Notes: generated by a model not told the origin, from the letters alone. Counted from the stretch's first letter, positions 1 through 5,873 are shown. The stretch is DNA of 7,592 bases from Erysipelotrichia bacterium (GCA_009916335.1 SAAR01000165.1:1-7592), one strand, 5' to 3'. Translations and numbers: made by a program.

Positions 1-35
1 ATACACAAGCATTCCCTTAATTCTTCACCCAAAAA

Positions 36-67
36 AAAGCCACAAATGAATCATCATCTATGGCTTT
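36..67 (-). terminator. Intrinsic terminator after the small winged-helix gene
   Basis: On the minus strand a perfect 7-bp stem (AAAGCCA at 67-61 pairing with TGGCTTT at 42-36) encloses an 18-nt loop and runs straight into eight T residues (38-31). It begins 7 bases beyond the stop codon of the 60-residue gene, so it should end that transcript. Confidence 0.8.
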
Positions 68-73
68 CATAAA

Positions 74-256
74 TTATTTATTAGCAGGTTCCCATTTACA
101 ACGAACAGGAGATACGATTGCTTCTTCTTTCTTTAATTCTTTCATCGCTTTATCGACTTCTTTTCTATCTAATCCAGATAATTCAGCAACCTTCCCTGCA
201 TTGATTGGCTCATTTGCTTCACGCATTGCCTGTAATACTTTTTCTTTAGCGTCCAT
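74..256 (-). CDS. Small winged-helix DNA-binding protein (60 aa)
   Basis: A 60-residue soluble protein that is almost entirely one helix-turn-helix/winged-helix fold. Residues 3-14 form a first helix, 18-29 (NAGKVAELSGLD) and 31-44 (KEVDKAMKELKKEE) look like the helix-turn-helix pair, and 46-57 (IVSPVRCKWEPA) fits the wing. The pattern 'reset the cell by GKVAE..GLD..EVDKA...L.KEG.I.SP.RC' is one I know from short conserved proteins of anaerobic bacteria and archaea, usually annotated as MarR-like or generic transcriptional regulators; no target is known. The ATG is preceded by GGAGG in the leader (about 267-271) at a normal distance. It lies 74 bp downstream of the phosphodiesterase gene on the same strand but has its own promoter-like sequence and terminator, so it is probably a separate unit. 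It lacks a sensor domain, so it may be an architectural or accessory DNA-binding protein instead of a classical repressor. Confidence 0.8.
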   Translation of the reverse strand: MDAKEKVLQAMREANEPINAGKVAELSGLDRKEVDKAMKELKKEEAIVSPVRCKWEPANK

Positions 257-286
257 TTTTTAATTTCCTCCTTATTTATATGATAT

Positions 287-292
287 AGTATA
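287..292 (-). promoter_or_regulatory. Putative -10 element for the small winged-helix gene
   Basis: TATACT on the minus strand lies about 30 nt upstream of the ATG and just before the AAGGAGG leader. The -35 position (17 nt further) carries only a poor match (TGTAAT), so the call rests on the -10 and the gene spacing. Confidence 0.4.
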
Positions 293-330
293 CCAAAAAG
301 ATGATGATCATTACATTCATTTGCCCATTT

Positions 331-1263
331 TTAATTTCCATTCAATTTGTCTTGTTGCCTATTTAATACCTTTAATAAAAGATCAGGTCGATCACTAATC
401 ATTCCATCTACCCCTAATGCAAGTAAATGTTTCATCTTTTTTTCATCATCTATGGTCCAATAGAAAACAAACAAATGATGCTTATGTATTTTATACAACA
501 AATAACGATCATCTAAAGCAATATTTCTTTCCTCTAATGGCAGCATTAACCCATTCGCTTTATGAGCAATAAAACAATCATAACCTAAATAAGAAGCGAC
601 TACAAAATCCTTACTTTGTTTATAGTCCATCACTTCTTTTATTTGCATCTGATTTATTTGATGAAAATATGCCATGACTTCTTGATGAAATGATGCGACA
701 TAAACAAAATCACTTAAATCATAACGTAAAATTAAATCATATAATAATGTTGCACAACGTTTTCCTCTTTTCCCTGCTTCTTTAATTTCTAAAACATACC
801 TAATATCACTTTGATAGCGAATAAACAAATCTTCAATGCGTGCTGGAATGAATTGATGCATTTCATCATTACGAAATGGATATTCTCCCTTTTCATTTTG
901 AAAGTAATAAGCAAAATTAAAAAGAGAAAGTTGATCGTAAGTATAATCTTCAACTTTCCCTTTATGATTTGTATAATGTGAAATATCTTCATCATGCACT
1001 GAGCATAATACATCATCACTACTTAAACGTACATCTACTTCAATCGCATCCACCCCTAAAGCGACACTTTTTTCAAAAGCATAAACTGTATTTTCTGGGT
1101 AGAGTTTTTTCGCTCCCCTATGTGCTATCACTAACGGCTTTTTTACTACGGGGATAGGATTGTCTATCCCTTTATCTAAATGCGTACAAGGAAAAAACTG
1201 AATTAGTAAGTAACACCCCACTAACAAAATACTCCCACAAATCCAATATAGATGCGTTTTCAA
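331..1263 (-). CDS. Membrane-anchored glycerophosphodiester phosphodiesterase
   Basis: Hydrolyses glycerophosphodiesters to glycerol-3-phosphate and an alcohol; family members act on deacylated phospholipids or on teichoic-acid-type polymers. The protein is about 310 residues. Near the N-terminus is one membrane segment (WICGSILLVGCYLLIQFF), which would place the enzyme on the outer face of the membrane. The GDPD TIM-barrel follows with its signature residues: IAHRGA (catalytic His about 48), PENT (Glu 57), IEVDVR (Glu 75, Asp 77), the second catalytic His in SVHDED (about 90), LEIKE in the middle strand, and the C-terminal WTIDD...GVDGMISDRPD. All catalytic residues appear present. Start: a GTG at 1272 is possible, but AGGGTGAT (1268-1275) overlaps it and is correctly spaced for the TTG at 1263, which I prefer. 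It follows the DUF368 gene by 18 nt and is probably co-transcribed, a pairing that points to envelope lipid or polymer turnover. Confidence 0.9.
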   Translation of the reverse strand: MKTHLYWICGSILLVGCYLLIQFFPCTHLDKGIDNPIPVVKKPLVIAHRGAKKLYPENTVYAFEKSVALGVDAIEVDVRLSSDDVLCSVHDEDISHYTNHKGKVEDYTYDQLSLFNFAYYFQNEKGEYPFRNDEMHQFIPARIEDLFIRYQSDIRYVLEIKEAGKRGKRCATLLYDLILRYDLSDFVYVASFHQEVMAYFHQINQMQIKEVMDYKQSKDFVVASYLGYDCFIAHKANGLMLPLEERNIALDDRYLLYKIHKHHLFVFYWTIDDEKKMKHLLALGVDGMISDRPDLLLKVLNRQQDKLNGN

Positions 1264-1281
1264 TGAAATCACCCTACAATA

Positions 1282-2124
1282 TTATGCCAACTTTTCAAGC
1301 AATAATACGATAACACCACCAATTAATAATGATAAAGCACAAGATGCGATTAATCCTAAGTTATATGTCGCATCAAAAGGAATTAAAACAACACTACTTG
1401 CGACCACTAGTCCTAAAATAACATTCATTGTTCCTTGATGAAATTTCTTTAAACAGTAACCTGTAATCTTGGAACTTAAAACAATCCCTAACAAAATCCC
1501 AATGCCCATAAAAAACAAAGGAATTAAAACAACAAGCGAAAAGGAAGTAACATTCGCTAATAATGATTTAAATAAATAATATTGTCCCATGATTAATAGA
1601 ATCATTGAACCACTAACACCAGGCACAAACATCGCACCTCCAGCAATCATACCAATTCCTACCATCATAATAAGATAGAAAAGATTGATTGATGGGAAAT
1701 CATTTAATGATAACACCGTTTCTGTTTTTTCTGGAGTAAAATAACTAATGCCAAAAATCACTGCACAACCAATTAGAAAAGGAATTATTTTAAATTTATC
1801 CTGTTTCATTTCTGTTTTTACTAAAGAGGGAATCGAGAATGCGACCATTCCCACAAAGCAAAATAAGGTTTGTGTAGGATAATCACTAAACAAGAACTCC
1901 AACAACTTCGCAAATACAACTAAACCTAATCCTGCACCAACCAATAGCGTTAATAAAAATTTAATATCCTCTAAACGATTTGGATTCTTAATCTTAAAAA
2001 CACCACTAATCGCTTCCATAACACGATTGAATAAGCCTAGAACAACCATCATGGTTCCTCCACTCACTCCTGGTATGATATTCGCTAAACCCACAGCGAT
2101 ACCACCTATAAACACTTTAATCAT
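1282..2124 (-). CDS. popT: DUF368 membrane protein, polyprenyl-phosphate transporter family
   Basis: A 280-residue polytopic membrane protein of the DUF368 family. Members have been reported to return undecaprenyl phosphate (the lipid carrier of peptidoglycan and teichoic acid synthesis) across the membrane for reuse; the name PopT comes from that work. The family hallmark is visible twice: GLANIIPGVSGGTM at residues 12-25 and GGAMFVPGVSGSMI at 162-175. These are the two related half-repeats, each with a PGVSG loop. Between and after them are about eight hydrophobic segments. Length is normal for the family and no residue is obviously missing. The ATG is preceded by AGGAGG at good spacing (about 2133-2138). 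It is the first gene of a likely two-gene operon with the downstream phosphodiesterase. Family membership is secure; the substrate is inferred from the family. Confidence 0.9.
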   Translation of the reverse strand: MIKVFIGGIAVGLANIIPGVSGGTMMVVLGLFNRVMEAISGVFKIKNPNRLEDIKFLLTLLVGAGLGLVVFAKLLEFLFSDYPTQTLFCFVGMVAFSIPSLVKTEMKQDKFKIIPFLIGCAVIFGISYFTPEKTETVLSLNDFPSINLFYLIMMVGIGMIAGGAMFVPGVSGSMILLIMGQYYLFKSLLANVTSFSLVVLIPLFFMGIGILLGIVLSSKITGYCLKKFHQGTMNVILGLVVASSVVLIPFDATYNLGLIASCALSLLIGGVIVLLLEKLA

Positions 2125-2155
2125 AAGCGTTTCCTCCTAATTTATACAACTAACA

Positions 2156-2184
2156 ATTATATGTTAAAGCAAAACAGGAAACAA
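2156..2184 (-). promoter_or_regulatory. Promoter of the popT-phosphodiesterase unit
   Basis: On the minus strand TTGTTT (2184-2179) and TATAAT (2161-2156) are separated by exactly 17 nt, about 30 nt upstream of the DUF368 start codon. The -10 is a perfect consensus; the -35 matches at three of six positions. Confidence 0.6.
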
Positions 2185-2307
2185 TAGATTTTAAGAAAGA
2201 TTTAGTTTTTTTCCTCTTTTTTAATAAAATTTTCACAATGCACTGCTTACCGTTTCCTTAAAAAGCTATCATAAAAGCCCTATTTGGTTATATTTTTTTT
2301 GGAATAT

Positions 2308-2336
2308 TTTGTATTTTTAGTGAAGAATGATATAAT
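2308..2336 (+). promoter_or_regulatory. Promoter of the tandem regulator genes (extended -10)
   Basis: TGATATAAT at 2328-2336 is a perfect extended -10, about 62 nt upstream of the first regulator's ATG. The -35 position (around 2308-2313, TTTGTA) is weak, as is usual for extended -10 promoters and for activator-dependent ones. A TTGACT at 2341-2346 followed by AATATA/TATATA around 2365-2372 could be a second, weaker start. No gene occupies 2125-2397 apart from this and the divergent promoter. Confidence 0.55.
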
Positions 2337-2397
2337 TTCATTGACTAAAAAAAACGCTAATAAAAATATATAACTTTAGAATCAGAAAGGAGTTTGC

Positions 2398-3618
2398 ATG
2401 AAAAAGCAAAATTTTTATGTGTATTTAGGAAAATGTATTCAAAAGATTAGATACAACAAATATTCACAGAATGAATTAAGCAAAGATATTTGTAGCAAGT
2501 ACACATTATCAAGAATAGAGAATGGTAAAATGCCAAGTGATATTAAAATTATTCATAAATTATTAACACGTCTGCACTATCATTATGAAGATGTTGTTGA
2601 TTTAACGATTCTCTCTTCTATCTTAAAACACTTATTAGCTGAAATGGAATACAACAACCCGAAAGAAATCATTGCGGATATTCATAAAATAGAACAGATC
2701 CTTAAAAGAAATAAACATAATATTTTATTCTATGATCACCAAATACTATATTCGTATTTATACACACATTATATTGCGAAACAACCCATCATTAGACAAG
2801 CATATGATACCAATACACTCATATTCCATAATGATGCTTTTTATACTATTTTTGTTTCTATTATAAGTGAAAATTTACTCATTTTTGGTAAAATAAAATC
2901 GTTCAATCTTTTCTTTGAACAATTAGCAATAAAAAATGGTAATATCATTCTTGACTTTTTCTACATGCTCTATTTACAAAATCACGCCCAAACATTAGAA
3001 GTGAACGATATTTTCAATTATCATAAAGAAGATTTAAAAAAAGATGGCAAAACTTATCAATTGATTCGTTATCTTAGTGTACTGGCTTTAGGTTATATTG
3101 AATATGAGCCAGAAAAAGCAATGGCACATTTTAATAAAATAAGTGCTGTTCACAACAAGAGTATGCGAAAAAATCATTATTACTTTATTGCTATCTTAGG
3201 CGAAGCAACCATTTATATTCATCAAAAAGATTATAAAAAAGCTTATACATGTATTGATGAATGTATTATGCAATATCCTCGCTTAATCCTATATGCCATT
3301 CCTTATATCATCTTTTTATCATTTAGAATAAACAAAAAAGTAGATGATAAATATTTACACTATGGTTATAATGAATTATGCGATGCATGTATTGATTATT
3401 ATCATTTTCATAGTAATCAATACACAGGAACAAAGCATGTTCAATACATGATTAAAACGTTCCCTCATCTTTTAAAAGAGTATCGTATCAATGATCCTTT
3501 TATTACTATTTTGCGTAAAGAAGAATTGGCACAAGTGGATCGAGGTCATTGTTATAAAAGTGGTGTTCGTTTCTACAAGAAACTAAAGGAAAATTGCAAG
3601 GAGGTTATCCCATTATGA
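2398..3618 (+). CDS. RNPP-type HTH-TPR transcriptional regulator (PlcR/Rgg-like), receptor 1
   Basis: A 406-residue cytosolic regulator. Residues 7-66 form an XRE/Rgg-type helix-turn-helix: LGKCIQKIR (helix 1), QNELSKDI (helix 2), then SKYTLSRIENGK (recognition helix and the IE-x-GK turn typical of PlcR, PrgX and Rgg). The remaining 340 residues are all-helical, rich in Tyr, Leu and Ile with short amphipathic pairs, as in the degenerate TPR repeats by which this family binds a short re-imported peptide. Length is somewhat above PlcR and Rgg (about 285-300) and near the TPR-rich NprR (about 420). The ATG follows AAAGGAG (2388-2394). Its TGA overlaps the ATG of the next regulator (ATGA), so the two are translationally coupled. 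Together with the secreted-peptide gene downstream, this suggests a quorum-sensing receptor. Family-level call is firm; the ligand is inferred. Confidence 0.85.
   Translation: MKKQNFYVYLGKCIQKIRYNKYSQNELSKDICSKYTLSRIENGKMPSDIKIIHKLLTRLHYHYEDVVDLTILSSILKHLLAEMEYNNPKEIIADIHKIEQILKRNKHNILFYDHQILYSYLYTHYIAKQPIIRQAYDTNTLIFHNDAFYTIFVSIISENLLIFGKIKSFNLFFEQLAIKNGNIILDFFYMLYLQNHAQTLEVNDIFNYHKEDLKKDGKTYQLIRYLSVLALGYIEYEPEKAMAHFNKISAVHNKSMRKNHYYFIAILGEATIYIHQKDYKKAYTCIDECIMQYPRLILYAIPYIIFLSFRINKKVDDKYLHYGYNELCDACIDYYHFHSNQYTGTKHVQYMIKTFPHLLKEYRINDPFITILRKEELAQVDRGHCYKSGVRFYKKLKENCKEVIPL
3598..3604 (+). promoter_or_regulatory. Ribosome binding site that sets the start of receptor 2
   Basis: A complete AAGGAGG inside the last codons of receptor 1 lies 10 nt before the ATG at 3615. 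It decides against the upstream in-frame TTG at 3594, which precedes this site. Confidence 0.8.
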
Positions 3619-4883
3619 TGAAAATACCAAAAGAGAAGAAAGCACAATTGAACAAATTAATTTCATATTATCGTCATCTTTATAGTAAAGACAACGAACG
3701 TTTCTTACCTAAGAATTTTATTTATGATGAGGAAGGCTTAACAATTTGTACTGTTTATACATTGAGTAGAATTGAAAATAATAAAACGCTCAGTTATGAC
3801 AATATCTATCTTTCCTTACTAGATAACTTAGGTATTGATTACATTTATGAACCTAAAATAGACAAGTTACTTCACATGATTAACTTGTCTATTTTAAAAT
3901 GTGCAGAAATAAATAATGCGAAAAGCATTGTAGAGAAAATCAATAAGACAACAAATACACTATCTCGCTATCTTGATTATGCTTTCTACAAAGAACAAGC
4001 AGAAATTTATCAAATCATACTTGATTACTATGCAGAATATAAGTTTAATACTGAATTAATTGATAAATATAATCAATTGTTTGATTTAGTAGATGAACCA
4101 TTGAAGCCAGTGTTGATTGAAATATTTTCTATTTATTACACAAGAATACATCTTGATGCTGATAAAGCATTAATGGCTTTAAAGTTAGTAGAAAATTGTA
4201 AATCTAATTCTATTATGATTGACTATTTATATGTTGCATTATGTTTTAGAGAATATAAGCTATTAAAAGAAAAAGAACTTGCTGAAAAGTTAGTAGTTAA
4301 ATGTAAAAGTGAAAATAATAATTTTTATTTATGTAAAACTTATAACATTCTTGCCTCTTTATACACTCAGCAAAATCCTGATTTATCAATGGAATATTTA
4401 AAGAAAGCCATTGATCATTTTGATCAAGAAAAAGATGATAAACACAATTTAGCAATTTATACAAGAAACTTAGGGATTCTAGCAAGTATGAATAATTTGC
4501 ATGAATTGGCTGTGGAATATTTTGATTTACTGTATAAAACGGATCGAGAAATTATTTTAATTACTTTCCCTTATTACATTTACTCTTTGGAAAGAATATC
4601 ATTTAAACGCAGTTACATAAAAGACATTTTATTCTATTTGCTTGATAATAAAGCTAATATAACGGATAATATTTTCCTCGCTTTAGTAGATTTTCTATTT
4701 ATTAAATATGAGATTATTAGCGTCCAAAATATTGAAAAAGCAATACTTTTACTTTATGAAGAAGAAAAGAGATTAAAGAAAATAAAAGCTATATTAGATA
4801 TTATAGAAGTAGAGCTTTATGACATTTGTCTAAAATATGATTGCTTTTCTATTTACAAAGATTTTATGAAAATTTTTCACTAA
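3615..4883 (+). CDS. Second RNPP-like HTH-TPR protein with a divergent HTH, receptor 2
   Basis: A 422-residue paralogue of the gene before it, starting inside that gene's stop codon. The N-terminal 75 residues retain the recognition-helix signature VYTLSRIENNK (48-57), almost identical to KYTLSRIENGK of receptor 1, followed by a matching helix ending LLDNLGIDY. The helix-1/helix-2 part is altered, however: residues 22-45 (YSKDNERF...EEGLTICT) do not look like a normal helix-turn-helix, so DNA binding may be weakened or may depend on a partner. From about residue 85 to the end the protein is helical, with TPR-like pairs; the clearest are YNILASLYTQQNPDLSMEYLK and TRNLGILASMNNLHELAVEYF, with the usual small residue and Tyr/Leu spacing. 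Plausible roles are a partner or antagonist of receptor 1, or a second peptide receptor. A secreted peptide gene follows 117 nt downstream. No terminator is visible between them. Confidence 0.85.
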   Translation: MMKIPKEKKAQLNKLISYYRHLYSKDNERFLPKNFIYDEEGLTICTVYTLSRIENNKTLSYDNIYLSLLDNLGIDYIYEPKIDKLLHMINLSILKCAEINNAKSIVEKINKTTNTLSRYLDYAFYKEQAEIYQIILDYYAEYKFNTELIDKYNQLFDLVDEPLKPVLIEIFSIYYTRIHLDADKALMALKLVENCKSNSIMIDYLYVALCFREYKLLKEKELAEKLVVKCKSENNNFYLCKTYNILASLYTQQNPDLSMEYLKKAIDHFDQEKDDKHNLAIYTRNLGILASMNNLHELAVEYFDLLYKTDREIILITFPYYIYSLERISFKRSYIKDILFYLLDNKANITDNIFLALVDFLFIKYEIISVQNIEKAILLLYEEEKRLKKIKAILDIIEVELYDICLKYDCFSIYKDFMKIFH

Positions 4884-4944
4884 TCACGCAACATTGTTTA
4901 TTTTCCGTTATTAAACATGTAGTTTTCTTATTTTTTGCGAACTT

Positions 4945-4974
4945 ATGACACACGAAAATAATTTTGTATATAAT
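4945..4974 (+). promoter_or_regulatory. Promoter of the secreted peptide gene
   Basis: ATGACA (4945-4950, five of six to consensus) and TATAAT (4969-4974) are 18 nt apart, 26 nt before the TTG start. An imperfect inverted repeat (TTATTTT at 4928-4934 and AAAATAA at 4955-4961) brackets the -35 and is a candidate operator, though such AT-rich arms can occur by chance. Confidence 0.6.
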
Positions 4975-5000
4975 AAGCAAGCGAAAGGAGGGATAGAAGT

Positions 5001-5144
5001 TTGAAAAAGAAATTATTAGGGGCTACGATTGCTTGTTTAAGCTTAGTAGTATGTTGTTCTTTAGGAATGTCTGTGGTAAGTGCAGATGATGGAAATGGTC
5101 CAGCACCTCGTGTATGTTCTGATCCAATTTGTTGGGGAATCTAA
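5001..5144 (+). CDS. Secreted 47-aa propeptide, putative quorum-sensing pheromone precursor
   Basis: A short gene with a TTG start behind an excellent ribosome binding site (AAGGAGG at 4985-4991, 9 nt spacing) and a good promoter. The product begins with MKKK, has a hydrophobic core at residues 5-26 (LLGATIACLSLVV...), and a signal-peptidase-like site V-S-A after residue 28. This leaves a 19-residue tail, DDGNGPAPRVCSDPICWGI. Size and layout match PapR, the PlcR pheromone precursor (a Lys-rich signal peptide of about 20-25 residues, then a short tail whose C-terminus is the signal), and the gene sits directly after two PlcR/Rgg-type receptors, as papR follows plcR. The two cysteines four residues apart (39 and 44) are unusual for this class and could form a disulfide loop. 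The LVVCC stretch is not a proper lipobox, and no modification or bacteriocin transport genes are adjacent. That it is expressed and exported is well supported; its signalling role is inferred. Confidence 0.75.
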   Translation: MKKKLLGATIACLSLVVCCSLGMSVVSADDGNGPAPRVCSDPICWGI

Positions 5145-5273
5145 TATTATATTCTTAAAGTAAAAGAAAAATTTTAGTCAACTTACATAGGTAATCTTTC
5201 CTATCGTTTCATATATTAGTTCAAAAACCGTACAATTTTATTAATTAATATATTTAGAAGAAAGGAATTCAGC

Positions 5274-5312
5274 TTGAGTAAATATCCCTATGTAAGAACT
5301 TCATACCTTTGA
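5274..5312 (+). other. Possible 12-codon minigene
   Basis: AAAGGA (5261-5266) is followed 7 nt later by TTG and eleven further sense codons (MSKYPYVRTSYL) before TGA. The site looks translatable, but a dozen codons are no proof. It could be a leader peptide, a leaderless peptide, or the broken start of a former gene. It shows no similarity to the propeptide at 5001. Confidence 0.2.
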
Positions 5313-5341
5313 CTATGCTCATATTACTTGTAAATGAGATT

Positions 5342-5427
5342 TATAATGTGGTCATTACTGAGGGTATGAGGACAGTATGGAAATTTGGCACTATACTAAT
5401 AAAAAACAGTCAACCGTTCGATGTTAG
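5342..5427 (+). pseudogene. Possible remnant of a holin-like toxin locus
   Basis: A TATAAT (5342-5347), a GAGGG (about 5360-5364) and short overlapping reading frames lead into the terminator at 5398. One frame reads MRTVWKFGTILIKNSQP (ATG at 5366); the other reads MEIWHYTNKKQSTVRC (5377-5427). FGTILI followed by a Lys/Asn-rich tail entering the terminator stem recalls the annotated 'putative holin-like toxins' of Firmicutes type I toxin-antitoxin loci, but the hydrophobic helix is too short and no single frame holds a whole toxin. This is recall-based and weak; the stretch may simply be non-coding. Confidence 0.2.
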
Positions 5428-5451
5428 AACACCTTATGACTGTTTTTTATT
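5398..5451. terminator. Bidirectional terminator between the peptide region and the holin
   Basis: A perfect 15-bp inverted repeat, AATAAAAAACAGTCA at 5398-5412 and its complement at 5437-5451, flanks a 24-nt loop that holds a nested GTTC/GAAC pair (5416-5419, 5427-5430). T-runs follow the stem on both strands. It can end plus-strand transcripts from the peptide gene and the minus-strand holin transcript, whose last codons (KKQS and stop) lie inside the stem. Confidence 0.8.
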
Positions 5452-5721
5452 TTTACCACTTTTACAGTAAATCTGGTGTCCGTATACAGAGGCAGCTGCA
5501 ATCAACAAACCCTGTGAGATGTTTTCGTATACAAACAAGAACCAAGAAGATGGAGATTGCAAAGCATAAGAATGCATAGCACATAATACAATACTTACAA
5601 TTCCCAAAATGAGAGGAATATTATCATTATTACATCTTGATTTCTTTAAAATTGTACCTAATGCGTTAAGTACAGGTATCAACATCAACAATTCAGGGTT
5701 CACTAATTTTAAATGCTCCAT
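5434..5721 (-). CDS. Phage-type holin family protein (95 aa)
   Basis: A 95-residue membrane protein that fits the small phage holin family of Firmicutes (the Phage_holin_5 type): an N-terminal VNPELLMLIPVLNALGTILKKS, a central IPLILGIVSIVLCAM, and a C-terminal ISQGLLIAAASVYGHQIY followed by a Lys/Asn-rich tail. I see hydrophobic segments at about 10-25, 35-54 and 66-84. In phages such proteins open the membrane for an endolysin. Here no endolysin, tail or other phage gene is next to it, so it is either a prophage remnant or a domesticated holin with a host role such as protein release or cell death. The ATG follows AGGTGAG at short but usable spacing. It converges with the plus-strand peptide region on a shared terminator. 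Family call fairly sure, function in this context unknown. Confidence 0.75.
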   Translation of the reverse strand: MEHLKLVNPELLMLIPVLNALGTILKKSRCNNDNIPLILGIVSIVLCAMHSYALQSPSSWFLFVYENISQGLLIAAASVYGHQIYCKSGKNKKQS

Positions 5722-5736
5722 TTACTCACCTGATTT

Positions 5737-5765
5737 ATTATATGAAAAAAGCTCTCGTTTGAGAA
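5737..5765 (-). promoter_or_regulatory. Putative holin promoter
   Basis: On the minus strand TTCTCA (5765-5760, four of six) and TATAAT (5742-5737) are 17 nt apart, giving a very short leader before the ribosome binding site. The element overlaps the hairpin at 5749-5768, so only one of the two readings may be functional. Confidence 0.4.
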
Positions 5766-5768
5766 CTT
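5745..5768 (-). terminator. Terminator-like hairpin just upstream of the holin
   Basis: Reading the minus strand, AAGTTCTC and GAGAGCTT form an 8-bp stem (one G-U pair) with an AAAC loop, followed by a six-T run (5750-5745). It lies 24 nt before the holin ATG. It may stop read-through from the methyltransferase side or act as an attenuator. The stretch between it and 5873 contains no convincing gene. Confidence 0.55.
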
Positions 5769-5873
5769 AAAGAAATCGTTTAAAAATGAAATAGCATTAC
5801 TACAATATACAAAATTATAAGCCATATAACTTATAATAGTTGATTATTAGTTGCAGGACTTATAATTAAAAAC

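Noticed and set aside
60..263. Plus-strand 67-codon frame opposite the small winged-helix gene
   Set aside because: It is the antisense of a gene with clear motifs, ribosome binding site and terminator.
2185..2310. T-rich runs between the two divergent promoters, considered as a terminator or riboswitch
   Set aside because: No stable stem precedes the T-runs on either strand and no known riboswitch core could be recognised; it reads as an ordinary AT-rich divergent intergenic region.
3594..3614. TTG at 3594 as the start of receptor 2
   Set aside because: It lies upstream of the AAGGAGG at 3598-3604, which is ideally placed for the ATG at 3615, and has no ribosome binding site of its own.
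5001..5144. Reading the 47-aa peptide as a lipoprotein or a bacteriocin/lanthipeptide precursor
   Set aside because: LVVC lacks the small residue needed before the cysteine of a lipobox. There is no double-glycine leader and there are no modification, immunity or peptide-transport genes in the neighbourhood, whereas two RNPP-type receptors are adjacent.
5315..5469. A 51-codon plus-strand frame beginning at the ATG at 5315
   Set aside because: It has no ribosome binding site, runs through the whole bidirectional terminator and into the antisense of the holin gene. Only its middle section (FGTILI region) is worth noting as a possible remnant.
5709..5825. A 38-codon minus-strand frame between the methyltransferase terminator and the holin
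   Set aside because: No ribosome binding site precedes its ATG, it contains the terminator-like hairpin and it overlaps the holin start; composition is that of random AT-rich sequence.
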